Origin: Drosophila persimilis
Taxonomy: Eukaryota > Arthropoda > Insecta > Diptera > Drosophilidae
Reading direction: 5' to 3'
Assembly: GCF_003286085.1 (NCBI RefSeq)
Contig: NW_020825322.1
Span: forward strand, 620,001-684,000
DNA length: 64,000 bases
In this document: positions 12,272 to 24,188 of the stretch, in pieces
Layout of the letters: the number at the start of each line of letters is the position of its first letter
How positions within the stretch are numbered: position 1 is the stretch's first letter
Translations under genes and position numbers: made by a program
The notes under the pieces: generated by a model
Seen by the model: only the letters and a program-made list of their open reading frames with translations
Databases searched by the model: none
Told to the model about the DNA's origin: nothing

Positions 12272-15200
12272 GTAGAGCGAATCAGTGTCATTCGGATCAT
12301 CCGACCTAGTGGACCAGAGGTCTAAGCCAGGTACGTATAGAAGCTAAATTAGTAATCTTACCTGTGGGATTTACCCAAGTGATCGTCTGTTTTGGCTGTA
12401 ATTCCTATTGCTCTGGTCCAGGTTTCCCCAGAAGTTCCCAAACGGAAGCATCATCCCACAAGCCTCCTTATCGGGGATATGCGCCCTGACACAATTAATT
12501 ATATATTTTATGTGCTTGCTGTTCATTAACACTAATTGGAATTCAAAACATCATCCAAGGCAAGGCTGCTACCGAACTCTGACACCAACTTTGAACTCTG
12601 CAATCCCCTCACGTACGTGCAAGACGTGATGTAGTAGGTCACCGTCGCCGTCAAAACCGGAGAGCAGTGCGTGTAAGAGTACGAGTAAGAGCTATTGACT
12701 GGATGGTGCTGCTGTTTTCGAAGGTGATATCGATATCGTAAGCGTGAAATCTGTCAGATCGGTGCGATCCCATCCGATGGTGCGACACGATCCAGATCTC
12801 TATCCTATTGTCATCACATTAATTTGACTTTTTATGGGTGTTCTTCGGTCCTTATATCGCTCTCAAGATCTAAAAGCGGAAATTGTCACATCCTTCAGTT
12901 ACGCGGAGTCTGTTGGTGATTTTTTGTGAATGGAAAAGAAATGAAACGAAAGCGAAGTGAAAATCGACTTGGGACAACTGAAAGCTGAGATCATCCTGGG
13001 GCCGCCTGATGTTGCAAGTTGATGCTCTGCAGGGGCACGATCACACCTAATAACGGTAATTTACACGCACGCTACTTGCGATAATTGTGCTGACAGCCGC
13101 CGGCCAGGATATGTGGCTGTGGCCCCCAAACCCAAACCCAAAGGCCCCCGAGGCCCCGAAAAACCGAAACCAAAGTCAAAGTCAAACCGCAGAAGCAGCA
13201 GCAGCAGCCGTACATCCCGCCCGATGAGCTGAGTGAGATAACAGCCAGAGCAAATCAGCAGCAATCGAGCAGAGCAGAGAGCATACAGCATACAGCAGAG
13301 AGCTTCGGTTATTAAAATCGGCAGTCGGCAACGGAATTGTACACTGAAAGAAGTCCAAAAGCGTGGTCGACCCATAAGAATATTCCCCGGAAATTCAGTT
13401 TAATAACATAACTTTTGTGGTATTTAGAAGTATTACAAGGATGCATATATATGTATACAGAATCAATGAATACAATTCCTAATAAAAGATAAAAGATAAG
13501 GTACCAAACCATGTCTCCCAAAATATCCCTTAAACTTATAGCCCTCTCACCTAAATTTAGAACATTTTTAAAACTGTTTTCTCTTATGTATTTATCTCTA
13601 ATTCAATTATCATCTTAGTCCATAATCCGCAGAATTCAAAACTTTTTACGAATACTTTTATAGTTTCCACAGAACAAAATTCATGATGGATTGGTTGAAG
13701 ATTGTATACTGAAGACCGGCAAGTGAGAATTAAATGTTGAAACAATTTCCATCAAAATTGAATAAAAATCACGAAATCTGAGGCAAGTCTCACATTTTTC
13801 GCCAAGTGCTGTCTGAAGCTGAAGCGGTGGCGGCAATGCTTGATTGTTGTGGTAACCGAATACGCGGCTCAAGTGCGAAAAAATGTTGTCGAGGTGTGAA
13901 AAATAACTGGCCAAAGAGCTGCTATCCATGAGGGGCCCCGCGATGGAGGCCTGCGACTGGGTCTGGGACTGAGACTCGCATTGGGACTGGCACTGGGGAC
14001 TGGGATCGGGACTGGGACTAGGGGAAGAGGAAATACGTTTCTTCTGGGGCACGCATCGAAGGTGTTGAAAGCTTTGCGCTTCTAAGAAACGTTTGTCTGT
14101 TGGCTGTGGTTGTTGTGATTCGGGCTGCTTGATAGCTGGGAACAGGGCTGCTACTTCTTGGGCAACGAACGGACACTGAACGGACACCAAACGGACACCG
14201 AACCGAACGGACAGCAAGGCAGTGCGGCAGCGGGCCCCAAGATGATATTTGTCGATGGTGTCGAGGTGTTAAAATTACCCCAAAGGTACATAATAATTAC
14301 CTTAAATTGCAAAAACAGCGAAATAAATTTCCAGCCAAGGAGCAGACACTGGGCACTGGGCACTGGGCCGTAGCCCGGGAATGGATTGTTGCGTCGCGTT
14401 GGTTCGGCACGTTTGAAGCGTGCCGCGGCGTTGCCAGACTGTTGTTGTACGCGATGCTCGTTTGTGGCAAGAGAGAGGGGCATGCAAATACGAGTGCCAG
14501 TGCCAGTGCGAGTGCGAGCATGCCCCAAACGGACAACGGGGCGTGTGTCCTCCATAAAAATTGAATGCTGTCGCCGTAATTAACAGGCGGCCGGAGGGAG
14601 GGAGCAGAGGAAGACCATCCACAGAGAGATGACCGCAAGAAAAATGACAGTCGAAGCTGTTAGCCAGGGGCCGATCTATTTAATTAATTGCTAACAAGTT
14701 GAAAATGTTTAAATGGTTTATGAGACGCAAGCCCTGGCCAAAAGGAACCATCCTCCATCTCCCAGCTCCAGCAGCTCCTACGGCTCCCCATACGCTCGAT
14801 GAGCCGCCACCGTCGCCGTTGCCGTTGCCGCTGCCACCTTGGTGGTAGCGCTTTGGGCCGTTTTCGGGACCATAAAGACAAATTGTGATGGCTCTTGTTG
14901 TGCTGCTTCTTGGTGTGGTTTTTGTTGTGGTTGTTGTTCCCCGATCGTCATTCCATTAATGCTGGAACTTGGGAACGACACGGAAGAGTACCCTTTGGGT
15001 ACTTTTCCTCTGGGGCTGTTCTATACTGAAGGATTTTCATCGCACAAAACTATCAATCCGTGATGGATAAACATATGTATGTACGTATGAGATGAATTAT
15101 AGATACAAGTTTGGGCTAGTAATCTTTGCACGTCATTAGTCTAAAAAAAAGGAGAGTAAGGTAAGCTCATCTCTTCAGGATTGGATCTACTGCTTTAAGT

Positions 15201-15472
15201 ATTCTCAATATTCGTTTAAGAAAAAGGCGGTGTTTCATGGTTATCGAATTCTTAGATAAAAGATGTAAGTGCCAGTGAATGAAAGTGAATTCAAAATACC
15301 CAATTGGATTTTTCCATGATGGAAGTTATGTAATCCGACGGAATCGCATCGTTTGCTGCTGGCCGCGGCGACTGCTTAAAGCTCAATGTGTTGACACTTT
15401 GGCCACATCGCATCACATGGCTATATGCAAATCGCTTGGGGAGAGACACCCGAAACTCAAGGCCCAGAACCA

Positions 15473-15508
15473 GTCCAGGTTCAGGTCCAGGTCCAGGTCC
15501 AGGTCCAG
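15473..15508. repeat. GTCCAG hexanucleotide microsatellite
   Basis: Six tandem units with one substitution. On the minus strand the repeat gives a Gly-Pro/Asp-Leu type open frame that is not a gene. Confidence 0.9.
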
Positions 15509-16437
15509 TGCAACTCCAGCTACAGTCCTGGAGGAAGAGGCTGCTGGAAAGCGGCAACACGACTCCGTCGTGCGAATCGCATTTATCAATGTGAAAAATG
15601 AGTTGTGAGGCGGCAATTATCATTAAAAGTAACATGACTGCCGTCAACGTGGTTGTCGTTGTCTCAGTCCCAGTTCCAGGATCACAGCCCATCCCCTCTG
15701 CAGAGTTGCAGAGCTGCAGAGTGGGGATGGGAGAACGAGACCCCGCTGGCTCCCTGATAATCTCCCCAGAGAGAGAGAGAGAGAGGGAGTCCAAGCAACC
15801 CATCGATAGATTGATCTAACGCTAATTAATGATTAAGAAGCAGGCAATTTCTCGGGCTCCCGTGGCTCAGCGGTAGGAATTATGCAAAGGCGAAGGGGCC
15901 AAAACAAACATGTACGATATACTGTCTGAGGATCGGGAATGAGTTTGCGGTTCGGATATTGATGGCATGGATCGCAGCGGGGTCGCCAGAATGCGGCCAA
16001 GACAAGTAGCACACGCCGGCAATTCGCAGAAAGACTCAAGAATCCAGGCAGCCAGGATCCTGTTCTCTAATGGCTGGCGCTCTGTTACAATTTCGATTTC
16101 TTTGGAAACAGAAATTATTATTACTTTTTACTTTTGTTTTGTTATACTCGTCGTGTATTTTGAACTTGGTTTTATTTTGCGGTCGCCGTCTCCTCTTGGT
16201 GTAATTTTTCCAGAGCAGTTTTTTCGATTCCCTCGATCGCACAGATGCAATTAATCTAAATCCAATTATAAGACAAAGCGGGTCAGGCCAAGGGCCATTA
16301 ACCGCACCGCTCTGCGCTGTCGTATCTGTATCCGTATCTCTTGTATCTGTGTATCTGTAGCTGGGTGATATACGTCACTGTGTAGCCGATTTTTGTATTG
16401 AAATCAATACATTTAACAGTCTTTTGTTTAAGGAAGG

Positions 16438-16463
16438 GGCAGAGGCAGAGGCAGAGGCAGAGA
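16438..16463. repeat. GGCAGA hexanucleotide microsatellite
   Basis: About four perfect units, followed by degenerate copies to about 16480. Confidence 0.85.
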
Positions 16464-17295
16464 CTGAGGCTGCAGAGGGCAGATACGAGTGAGGCAACTG
16501 TTGGACTGTGGATCTGGATGAGGATGAGGATAACTTCCTCTCGCCGGCCCCCGAGGGCCAGATGAGAAGTCAGGAGAAAACATTGCATATCATATTACAG
16601 CCACACTCGATTGGGATGGGTATGGGGATTGGTGCCTGGCTCTGGGACTGGCACTGTGTTGCAGTTGCAGCACAGCTCTTGGTGCGGCTAACAAGATGCA
16701 TGAAGTGTCTAAATTGGTGTTGAACCATATTACCCCTTGACTGGCCTCCAGGGCAAACGCACACGGTCGCTAGCGATTGGGCGGGAGGAAGGAGTGAATC
16801 GAGCAGGAAAGGAAAGGAAAGGGAACTAGCTCATTGTAGGGCAGGAAGCGGGAACGAGGGCTTTAGAGTGGCACTATCTCATGCCACTTGTTTAATATAA
16901 TGTGAAACCCATTAGGAGGAAATATGTAAGAAATCATAGATGAAAAAACCAAATGCTCGACGAACTCTTTCCAGGTAAACGTAACATTTTTGTAAATTTG
17001 TTCATTATTTACCTCCAAATTACTGCTAATTGACCTTTTTCGGAATATATAGCCAACATTAAAACAATGCATTGCTTAATTCTCTTTTAAGAATAAATGT
17101 TACCCAAGTTGAAAGTTTAAGAATGCTTTTTTTTTGCTAGAATCTACAGAGTTACTTAGTAGAAGTGGATGCCATTTACATAGCTGTGATCCTAGTTCCC
17201 ACAAAAGTGTCTGTGTAAGTCAACAGAAAACGCTGGAGTTCCACTTAAATACCAAAATATCTCTGTAGTTTTCAATCCCGATTACCGATTCATTT

Positions 17296-17329
17296 GAAGC
17301 GAATGTCTCCGTTCGCTTTTGTGAAATTT
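17296..17329. repeat. Dispersed hairpin repeat, copy B
   Basis: The stem AAGCGAA/TTCGCTT (17297-17303 and 17312-17318) encloses an 8-nt loop and is followed by GAAATTT, as in copy A at 12238-12271. The two loops differ in most positions while the stem is identical. Confidence 0.6.
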
Positions 17330-20300
17330 TGAACGATAAAAAATAAGTTATTAATATAATAGAATCTCTGCTATTCAGATGCTGTTTGAGAGAATAGTTT
17401 AAACGATCCTCTGAACTGTATCTTTATCATTAAAAGAGTGGTCAAACATCTGCAGACGATGAGGAGGGGCCGAGGGCACCGTCAGTACGATACCCGACTA
17501 AGCTGAGGATCAGATGTTGTCCCATCGAGAAGGTCCGACACTCGTCGCAAGTAAGCCGATTGGAACCCCCTTCTGTGGGACACAATCTCCGTACTTACTC
17601 GCACTTATCCCCAAAAACTTCATGAGGCCAGAAGACCACACAGCCAACAGCCGAGAGCACAGAGCAGAGACATATGGGGTGAGAAAGAGGGAGAGGAGCA
17701 CTCCAGCGATAAGTATCTTCGTTTTGGGTCCTAAGTCAACACGATTTATGTGACTTAATTCCCTCGAAAACTGACAATTACACGCAACCGAGCAGATCCC
17801 GCATGATTCCCATATTCCAAGGTCCAAGTACGACTTCAAGTCGAGCTGCAAAAGGATTAAAGGATAGCGGCCCATCAGGAGTCGCTGGAGGACAATGGCG
17901 TTAAATATGAAAAATTGATAGACTTCAAGGATAAGGTCAATGAAATTTATGACTTATTTAACGCGGTTCCAGTTCCAAATAGAAATATCAATAGAAAATG
18001 GAGATGCCAAGGAAAATCTCCCCCATGACTAGGCATTTTCCCTCTCGACCATCGAGCTCCGATCCTGCGGTCGTTAATAGCCCTTGGTATTTGTTACTTT
18101 TCTTTTTTTTTATTATTTCTCCATTTGCTTTATCTTCGCGCATCATCGAGAGGGAAAAGGACGACGAGGAGGCCGGGGATAAGGATAAGGACTCGGACTC
18201 GCACTCTGGGGCTTTGTAGTTTTAATAATTTCATATTTCTTTACTTTTTGGTGTGCTCGGGCTCGGTCTCTGTCTTGTGTGCCTGTGTGTTTTGTGTTTG
18301 GTCATCGCAGTTTGTGGAAATTTACACCGTCTCCGTGTATCTTGGCGCTGGAATCTCTAGCGTCTATGATAGGTCTCTCCGCCCCCTTTCCGGGACATTG
18401 TTTTGTTTGGTTTTTTGTGGCCCAGCCCCTGCTGCCGCTCCGAAATAATTCGGCTCTTACTTAGAGCCAAATGGCTGGAACGTGTCGCTAGTTTTAATTG
18501 CCATTTATGAGACCTAATGATCAATGATCTCATTGGCAACAGAGGAAAAAGATCGGTTAATGTGGATGCTGTAAGGGTCGGATAGTCTTAACCACTAAAA
18601 GTTAGAGAACCTTAAATTGATGGATCGTTTCTGATCTAAAACTTTTATCCCATCCCGAAATACCATTGAACAAGTATTTAATCTACCATTAGCTTACAGG
18701 CCACAGAAGGCCAAATATATGATGCAAAATACTCTGAAGAACAATCTATTAATATTTGATTAAATATATAGTTCATATTCAACCATTTGCCGTAGTTTTG
18801 TGAACTATTTCGAAAGCATGATTTTAATATGCGAATGAACTTCAGAAATATGTTTGAATCTGGAATCTGGTGTCCCAATTTCCGGTAGTTGCTTTTTTCT
18901 TGATGCGCAACAAATACCATACGATTCATGTTTGAGCGCTTGACAATAGTGATATTCTTTGTCCATAGCACCAATCAGCACTTTCAGATGAGCGAAATAT
19001 TCAATATCTGCCTCGTACGTATAAGAAACACCGATTTGAAATACGATTACTTAATTGAGTGTCATTTATTGCCGCTAAAAAATCCAAAAGGTAGTTGAAT
19101 ATGAATGCAGAATTGATTGGATTTTCATGGGATTGAGAATACAAATGTTGTCTTAAAAATATGAACCTATATTTTCTTAATTCTAGTAATTGTGTGGCAT
19201 CGCGTAAATATCGCTTAGGTCCGGTTTTACGACCGTGGTCTTTACTGTCTAATTCTAAATAACGTAGTCCATTTAAGAGAATTCAGTTGAGTGTCTCCCA
19301 TTCATTGGGCTTTACCTTTTTCATAATGGTAATTATCTTTCATCTTATTTCAAGGTATTATCCATTCTCTCTCAATCCTACATTGACTTCTTAGCTTCGC
19401 TATCGCTATGTATACGATCTTTCATATCAAAATTTATAGTAGTTTGATAATGATAGAAAATGTTCACCTATAAAGTGCAACGATAGTTTCTCGTCTTCAT
19501 ACTTTCAGCTCCAAGTCTTTGGTTCTTGGCTCGAATGAAATCTATTGGAAGTTCTTAAAGGCTTGCCATTTCCTCTGCCTCTTAGAGAACATTTCTTCCA
19601 TCTCAGAATCGCTAATCCCTGATGCTGGAGGCTGGATGCCCATTCCCTGGGCTCTGTTTTTAATTGGTTTCTGCTTTCGGATGCTTTCACCTGGGGAATC
19701 GCTCCCTATTTGCGTGCTCTGCGGCTATTTAAATGCCATCGTCCCGTCGATCGCCCAATGGACACGCGTTGCTGGATGGACATGCAACTCTTGGCCAATT
19801 AGCCGATGCTGCCTCGTGGTGAGGCATCCCCCATCCAAAACATAATGCGAACGAGAAGAAAATTTGTGGCAAAGTGTTGATAACTTCATTTCCAGTGGAG
19901 CCCAATGCTAGCTTATAAGTGGGATGAGAACTGGAGAAACTGGAGAGAGGCCCTGGACCCCACAGGAAATGCGATAAACGCATTTTAATTATACACAATA
20001 GAGCTGATTAAAATGCAATTTGCAATCAGGGGTATTTCAATTGTTACATTCTGCGGCACGCACCCAAGAGCCTGAGAGCCCAACATCTGATCCTCCAGCA
20101 GCAGCTGAGAGATAGCCTTTTGGTAAATAAAGTCATTAAAATGGGATCAAAATTATGGTGCAATTACGTTTTTGGGTGGCCAGGGAATTGAGCCTGATTT
20201 CAATTACCTTTTGATCATGGCCATTAGCCAGAAATAAAGGGAGCATTGCGAATTAAAAGGCGAACAAATCGAAATTGAATATGCGAGTTTGGGGAAAGGA

Positions 20301-20506
20301 CCATAGCGAACACGATCCTGGAAAGCAGATCCAGATCCGCAGCGAGGATGGTGCCAAGGAAAGTGGGAAACTTGAGCCTTGATTCCGGGGCTCATGCCAT
20401 TTAGACGCCTTCCATTGTTCGAGACCGGCACTGGCACTGGCCCTGGCATTGATTCTCCTCACAAGATTAGCCACGGCCGTGACTAGGAGATAGAATATAC
20501 CCTGGA

Positions 20507-20539
20507 CACAGTAGCCATCCTGCGTGGTTGGCTACTGTG
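20507..20539. repeat. Perfect 11-bp inverted repeat (hairpin)
   Basis: CACAGTAGCCA (20507-20517) and TGGCTACTGTG (20529-20539) are exact reverse complements separated by 11 nt. The stem is too short for a canonical animal pre-miRNA. Confidence 0.8.
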
Positions 20540-22046
20540 CAACGAATCCGAATCTGGCCCGAACCAATACCAAACTGAACCAGCTGGCCAAGAAGAACGC
20601 ACAGCACATCATAGCACAGATGTTCAACAGAATAGAACTTGACCTTGCCACCAGAACTAAAAGGGAAGCAAAACAGAAACAGAAACCGAAACAGTAACAG
20701 AAACAGAAAGAGACCTGACCATGGATTTCATGGCTAGTCCAAATATTTACACCGATGCCAATGCCAATGCAAATGTGAAATTAATTTCACTACAGTTGCA
20801 GTTTGGCTGCAAACATCGGTAGCTGAAGCTGAATGCCACGCATCCGTTGCGCTGTGGGAGATGGATATGGATGTTCGGGGCCGTTTGTGCCTCAATACAA
20901 AACTCATACGAAAATCATTTTGCAACAGGCCATTGTGTGAGGCCAGAGATACGCTTATAGTAGTATCTCCAGCTCCATGCAACGGGCACCGTGTACCATT
21001 CAACATGCAACATGCCCCCCAACTTCAATGTGCATTTATGAATGAAAATTTCGCACGCTTAAACGGGACGTGAGCTGGGGGCACACGTTGCACGAGACGA
21101 GACGTTGTGGATGAGGCTGTTGCACCTGATAATTGACAAAACCTGCCAGGTTTGTGGGCTTTTTTCCGTCTCTCGATTTTTTATTTGGGGCCCCGAAACG
21201 GGAAGTGGGCAAGACAGCAAAGAAACAGGAAAGGAAACGAATCGAATCGCATTTGAACGAACTGGAAATACTCTTGTGGGCTGGGATTGCATTCGCGGCT
21301 GTTCTTTTGCTAAGAAAAAGACCAGAAAGATAGAGATCCTGAATGATACAAATTGAGATTGATGGATTTGATGTAATGAAATCTTGAGAGATTGTTAATA
21401 AAATGTGTACTAAAACTGGGTGAATAGGGAATTGGAGAGAAGACATGAAGCAAGCGATGGAATCGTTCCGTTCCCATTACTAAGAACTGAAGGAAATGAT
21501 CTCCAACAAATGTAAATCTCAAGAAAATAAGACTTTACCAAGATATAGACAAACTCCTTTATGGCTGGAGACATCAGATAACGATTCGTGGTGCCCATCA
21601 GAGCTGCCCCATAATGATGGTCACGCTTTAGATGTTTTGTGCCCAGGCGAACAACTCTTTGGAAGAGTAACTCTTTGCTCAGAGCCACCGACCACCGATG
21701 GGAACTGCATCCTCCTAGTGAAGACTGAAGCCTGAAGACCGAGCCAAGTGCCTCATGCCTGCATTTTATTTGGCCGAATGATTCAATATTGAGGTTTTGG
21801 CTCGTTGCGGTTGCCAGAGAGCAGACTGAGAGAGTTGAGAGGATGGTTCGTGGAAGTGGCGCACATTTGTTTATCCAGTCCCATCTCTACCATGTATCCC
21901 AGATACATGTGTATCTATGTATCTAAATATTTACCGCAGCCGCACAATAGATTCAGAGGGAGAAAGAGAGAGAGATCGAGAGTGACGCCATCGGCTAGAG
22001 TGCCAAGGATATTCTTCAAGGGGTTTTGTGTGTAACCATGGTCTAG

Positions 22047-22073
22047 GGATCGGGGATCAGGGATCAGGGATCA
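22047..22073. repeat. GGGATCA tandem repeat
   Basis: About four units of 7 bp, the first with one change. Confidence 0.8.
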
Positions 22074-22782
22074 AAGGATGTGCTGTCACCGCAGTGGACG
22101 ACGCCCTGTCCTCTGCTTATGGATATGGATATCAAAACAAATACGAGTAAGTATTTGTGCAGCAACAGCAACAGCAAATCAAAGACAATGCAGACAAAGA
22201 ATTGTGTTTGGTCATGGCATGGCGCAATCCTTTTACCAATCCCAAACCAAAACCCAAACCCAATCCCTGTCTCAATCCCAACCCTTTGCACTGCCTCGAT
22301 AAACTCTTGAACTTTGGCTGGGTGTCTGGGTCTGGGGCTTTTTTTGCGGCGGTACGCGTGGCTTATGCTGATGCCGCATCCTGCGCCAACGGGTAATTAC
22401 AGATCATGATTTATGGCCAGCTGACCCGAAAGCCAAAACAACAACAACAACAGCAACAAAAACAACCGATCGATCAGTTCAGCTCTGTCCGCCCATTTTG
22501 GCCCCTTTGGGGCAACAATCCATCCCCCCGCTGCAATCTCCTGCCGTACCGTCGCTGTACCGTGTATCTCTTTCGGCCCCATCCCCATCCACGGCTGGTG
22601 CTGCTGCTTCTGCTGCAGATGCAGATGCGTCTGGGGTTTTTGTTTTGGTTTGGTTTTCGCTCTTTATGCAAATAAAATAAAAGAAGGCTATCCCCAAGGA
22701 GAGTGTTTGACAAAGTCGAGTCTCCAACGCCGCCAACGCCACCGCAGAGATTGATGTGGCACAAGGGGAGATTCAGAGGAAA

Positions 22783-23091
22783 TACACTCGAAGAAAAAAT
22801 CGTATAAATTATTCGATATCGCAGAACTTTAGCAATTTTAGGATCAAAATAATTTATACATGCAATGATAGGATTATAGATATTTTAGGAGATATCTTGT
22901 GTTTCGAAACGCATTGAAAAAAACATAATATCTATTTGGGATTGTCGAAAGGGCGTATTGTGTCTGCTAGATCCACAGTCTTGAGAGAGGGTTCCCCATT
23001 GATGTATGAGCTAAAATAGAATTCAAATTCCATCATAATGTGGATCCTTTCCTTGCAAAACTATTCCCATTCTCCTTTTTCGCGCAGTGTA
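22783..23091. mobile_element. Putative small TIR element (309 bp)
   Basis: The left end TACACTCGAAGAAAAA and the right end, read on the minus strand as TACACTGCGCGAAAAA, are similar terminal inverted repeats around an AT-rich, non-coding interior. The flanks are AGGAAA (left) and AGGAGC (right), a possible decayed 6-bp target duplication (4 of 6). The ends resemble those of the better preserved element at 61697-61842. I cannot assign a named transposon family. A chance pairing of T-rich ends remains possible. Confidence 0.4.
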
Positions 23092-23921
23092 AGGAGCAGA
23101 GGAGCATACTTCAAACCTATTTGCCGCTCGCTCGGGATCGTCGCACTAATTGTTTGCCTCGGCGGCGTGGCATCAACTTTATGGGCAAAATCCATATAAT
23201 CCATCAAAAAACATCTCAGACATAGCTTCGTGCTACGTGTGGCGGAATTTCAATGCGAGATCTGCGCAAAACACACAGATGTAGATACAGATGCAAACAC
23301 CGATACAAATGCAATGAGTGGCAGTGGCAAGTGGCAAGTGGCAGAGCAAGGGCACGTGTGTCGTGTCCCAAAGAGTGTGTTGTCATGTCTGGGAATTTCG
23401 GAATCGAATTTGCTTCTACTCGTATTCCTATTGCTCGGTGGGCTCTCCCTGGCTCTGTGGCAATCTCAAGTATCGGGCAATTAGTGCGACGGCTCTCTGT
23501 TAGTGCTATTCTAGTGCGATCTGGGGCACACCCAGTGGCAGTGGCAATGTTTGTGCAGCACGCTCTAACAGGATTAGGAGTGGCGCAGGTGCTGGGATTA
23601 TCGCAGCTCAAGAACTTAATTGGAGGACAATGCTGGTGGTCCTCTGGCGCTAAGCTAAACAAATAAATTTCGTGATAAAATTTGTTGAATGGTCTTAAAT
23701 TTTGGGAGGATATTGTTTCCGCCTAGAATCGAGTCTAACAGTGTCTTAGTGTTAGTAACATTCCCATCTTTAATGTTAATAAGAGAATGGAATAATCAGA
23801 CAGATATCAGATCCTCAAAAGTGAGGGAATAGAGAGATGCGGTTGCAGACGATGGAGAATGTATGCTTAAGATCTCGTGCCTCTCCATTGAATTCGATTT
23901 CGATTTCATGCGAATTTTCCC

Positions 23922-24188
23922 TTCTTAAGAAACCTTGAAATTTCCCTGAAGTTTCCCAATTGTCACCTTGCGCTTATTAGGTCTTTAAATGACAGGTAAT
24001 CCTCATGCCAGGCCACCACCCTTTTATGTCCTTCGGCAGGTGGAATCTCTTAACGCCTCTGAGCCCCTGGCTGGAGAACAAAAAGGTCAGAGCTATAAAG
24101 TCAGGGTCAGCGAAATATTCGCAGAGGCTGAACGCCAGGCCGATTGCAAAGGAAGGAAAATGGCCAATGCGGGCTCTAGGAATTTCCC
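23922..24188. promoter_or_regulatory. Candidate enhancer: kappaB/Dorsal-like sites with E-box and CAGGTAA
   Basis: Four minus-strand GGGAAA-type sites are visible: GGGAAAATTC (23922-23931), GGGAAATTTC (23937-23946), GGGAAACTTC (23948-23957) and GGGAAATTCC (24179-24188). The last fits the Dorsal/kappaB consensus. Between them lie CAGGTAA (23993-23999) and the proneural-type E-box GCAGGTGG (24036-24043). Sensory-mother-cell enhancers of this gene family combine E-boxes with kappaB-like alpha boxes; Dorsal with Zelda sites would instead suit a neuroectoderm enhancer. It sits about 4 kb downstream of scute and 14.5 kb upstream of lethal of scute. Confidence 0.35.

Larger units (their letters stand above)
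9700..15000. other. Intergenic spacer, lethal of scute side
   Basis: No convincing gene. A CT run (9784-9815, GAGAG on the minus strand) lies about 370 bp upstream of the lethal of scute start of transcription and could bind Trithorax-like. There is an AT-rich island at about 12.0-12.3 kb with a hairpin-forming dispersed repeat (12238-12271), and another at about 13.3-13.75 kb that begins with TACACTGAAAGAAG at 13340. A non-repetitive 82-codon ATG frame on the minus strand (13681-13929) has no recognisable domain. Confidence 0.65.
15000..22780. other. Intergenic spacer between lethal of scute and scute
   Basis: No supportable gene. The block alternates between GC-richer stretches with hexamer repeats (15473-15508, 16438-16463, 22047-22073) and AT-rich islands (about 15.06-15.26, 16.86-17.46 and 18.56-19.50 kb). 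It also holds hairpin repeat copy B (17296-17329), a perfect 11-bp hairpin (20507-20539) and a GAAACAG repeat near 20.67-20.71 kb. The longest frames in this block are low complexity. Confidence 0.65.

Noticed and set aside
15850-15890. tRNA-like string (GTGGCTCAGCGGTAGGAATT)
   Set aside because: Resembles a D-arm, but no acceptor stem, anticodon arm or T-arm could be formed around it.
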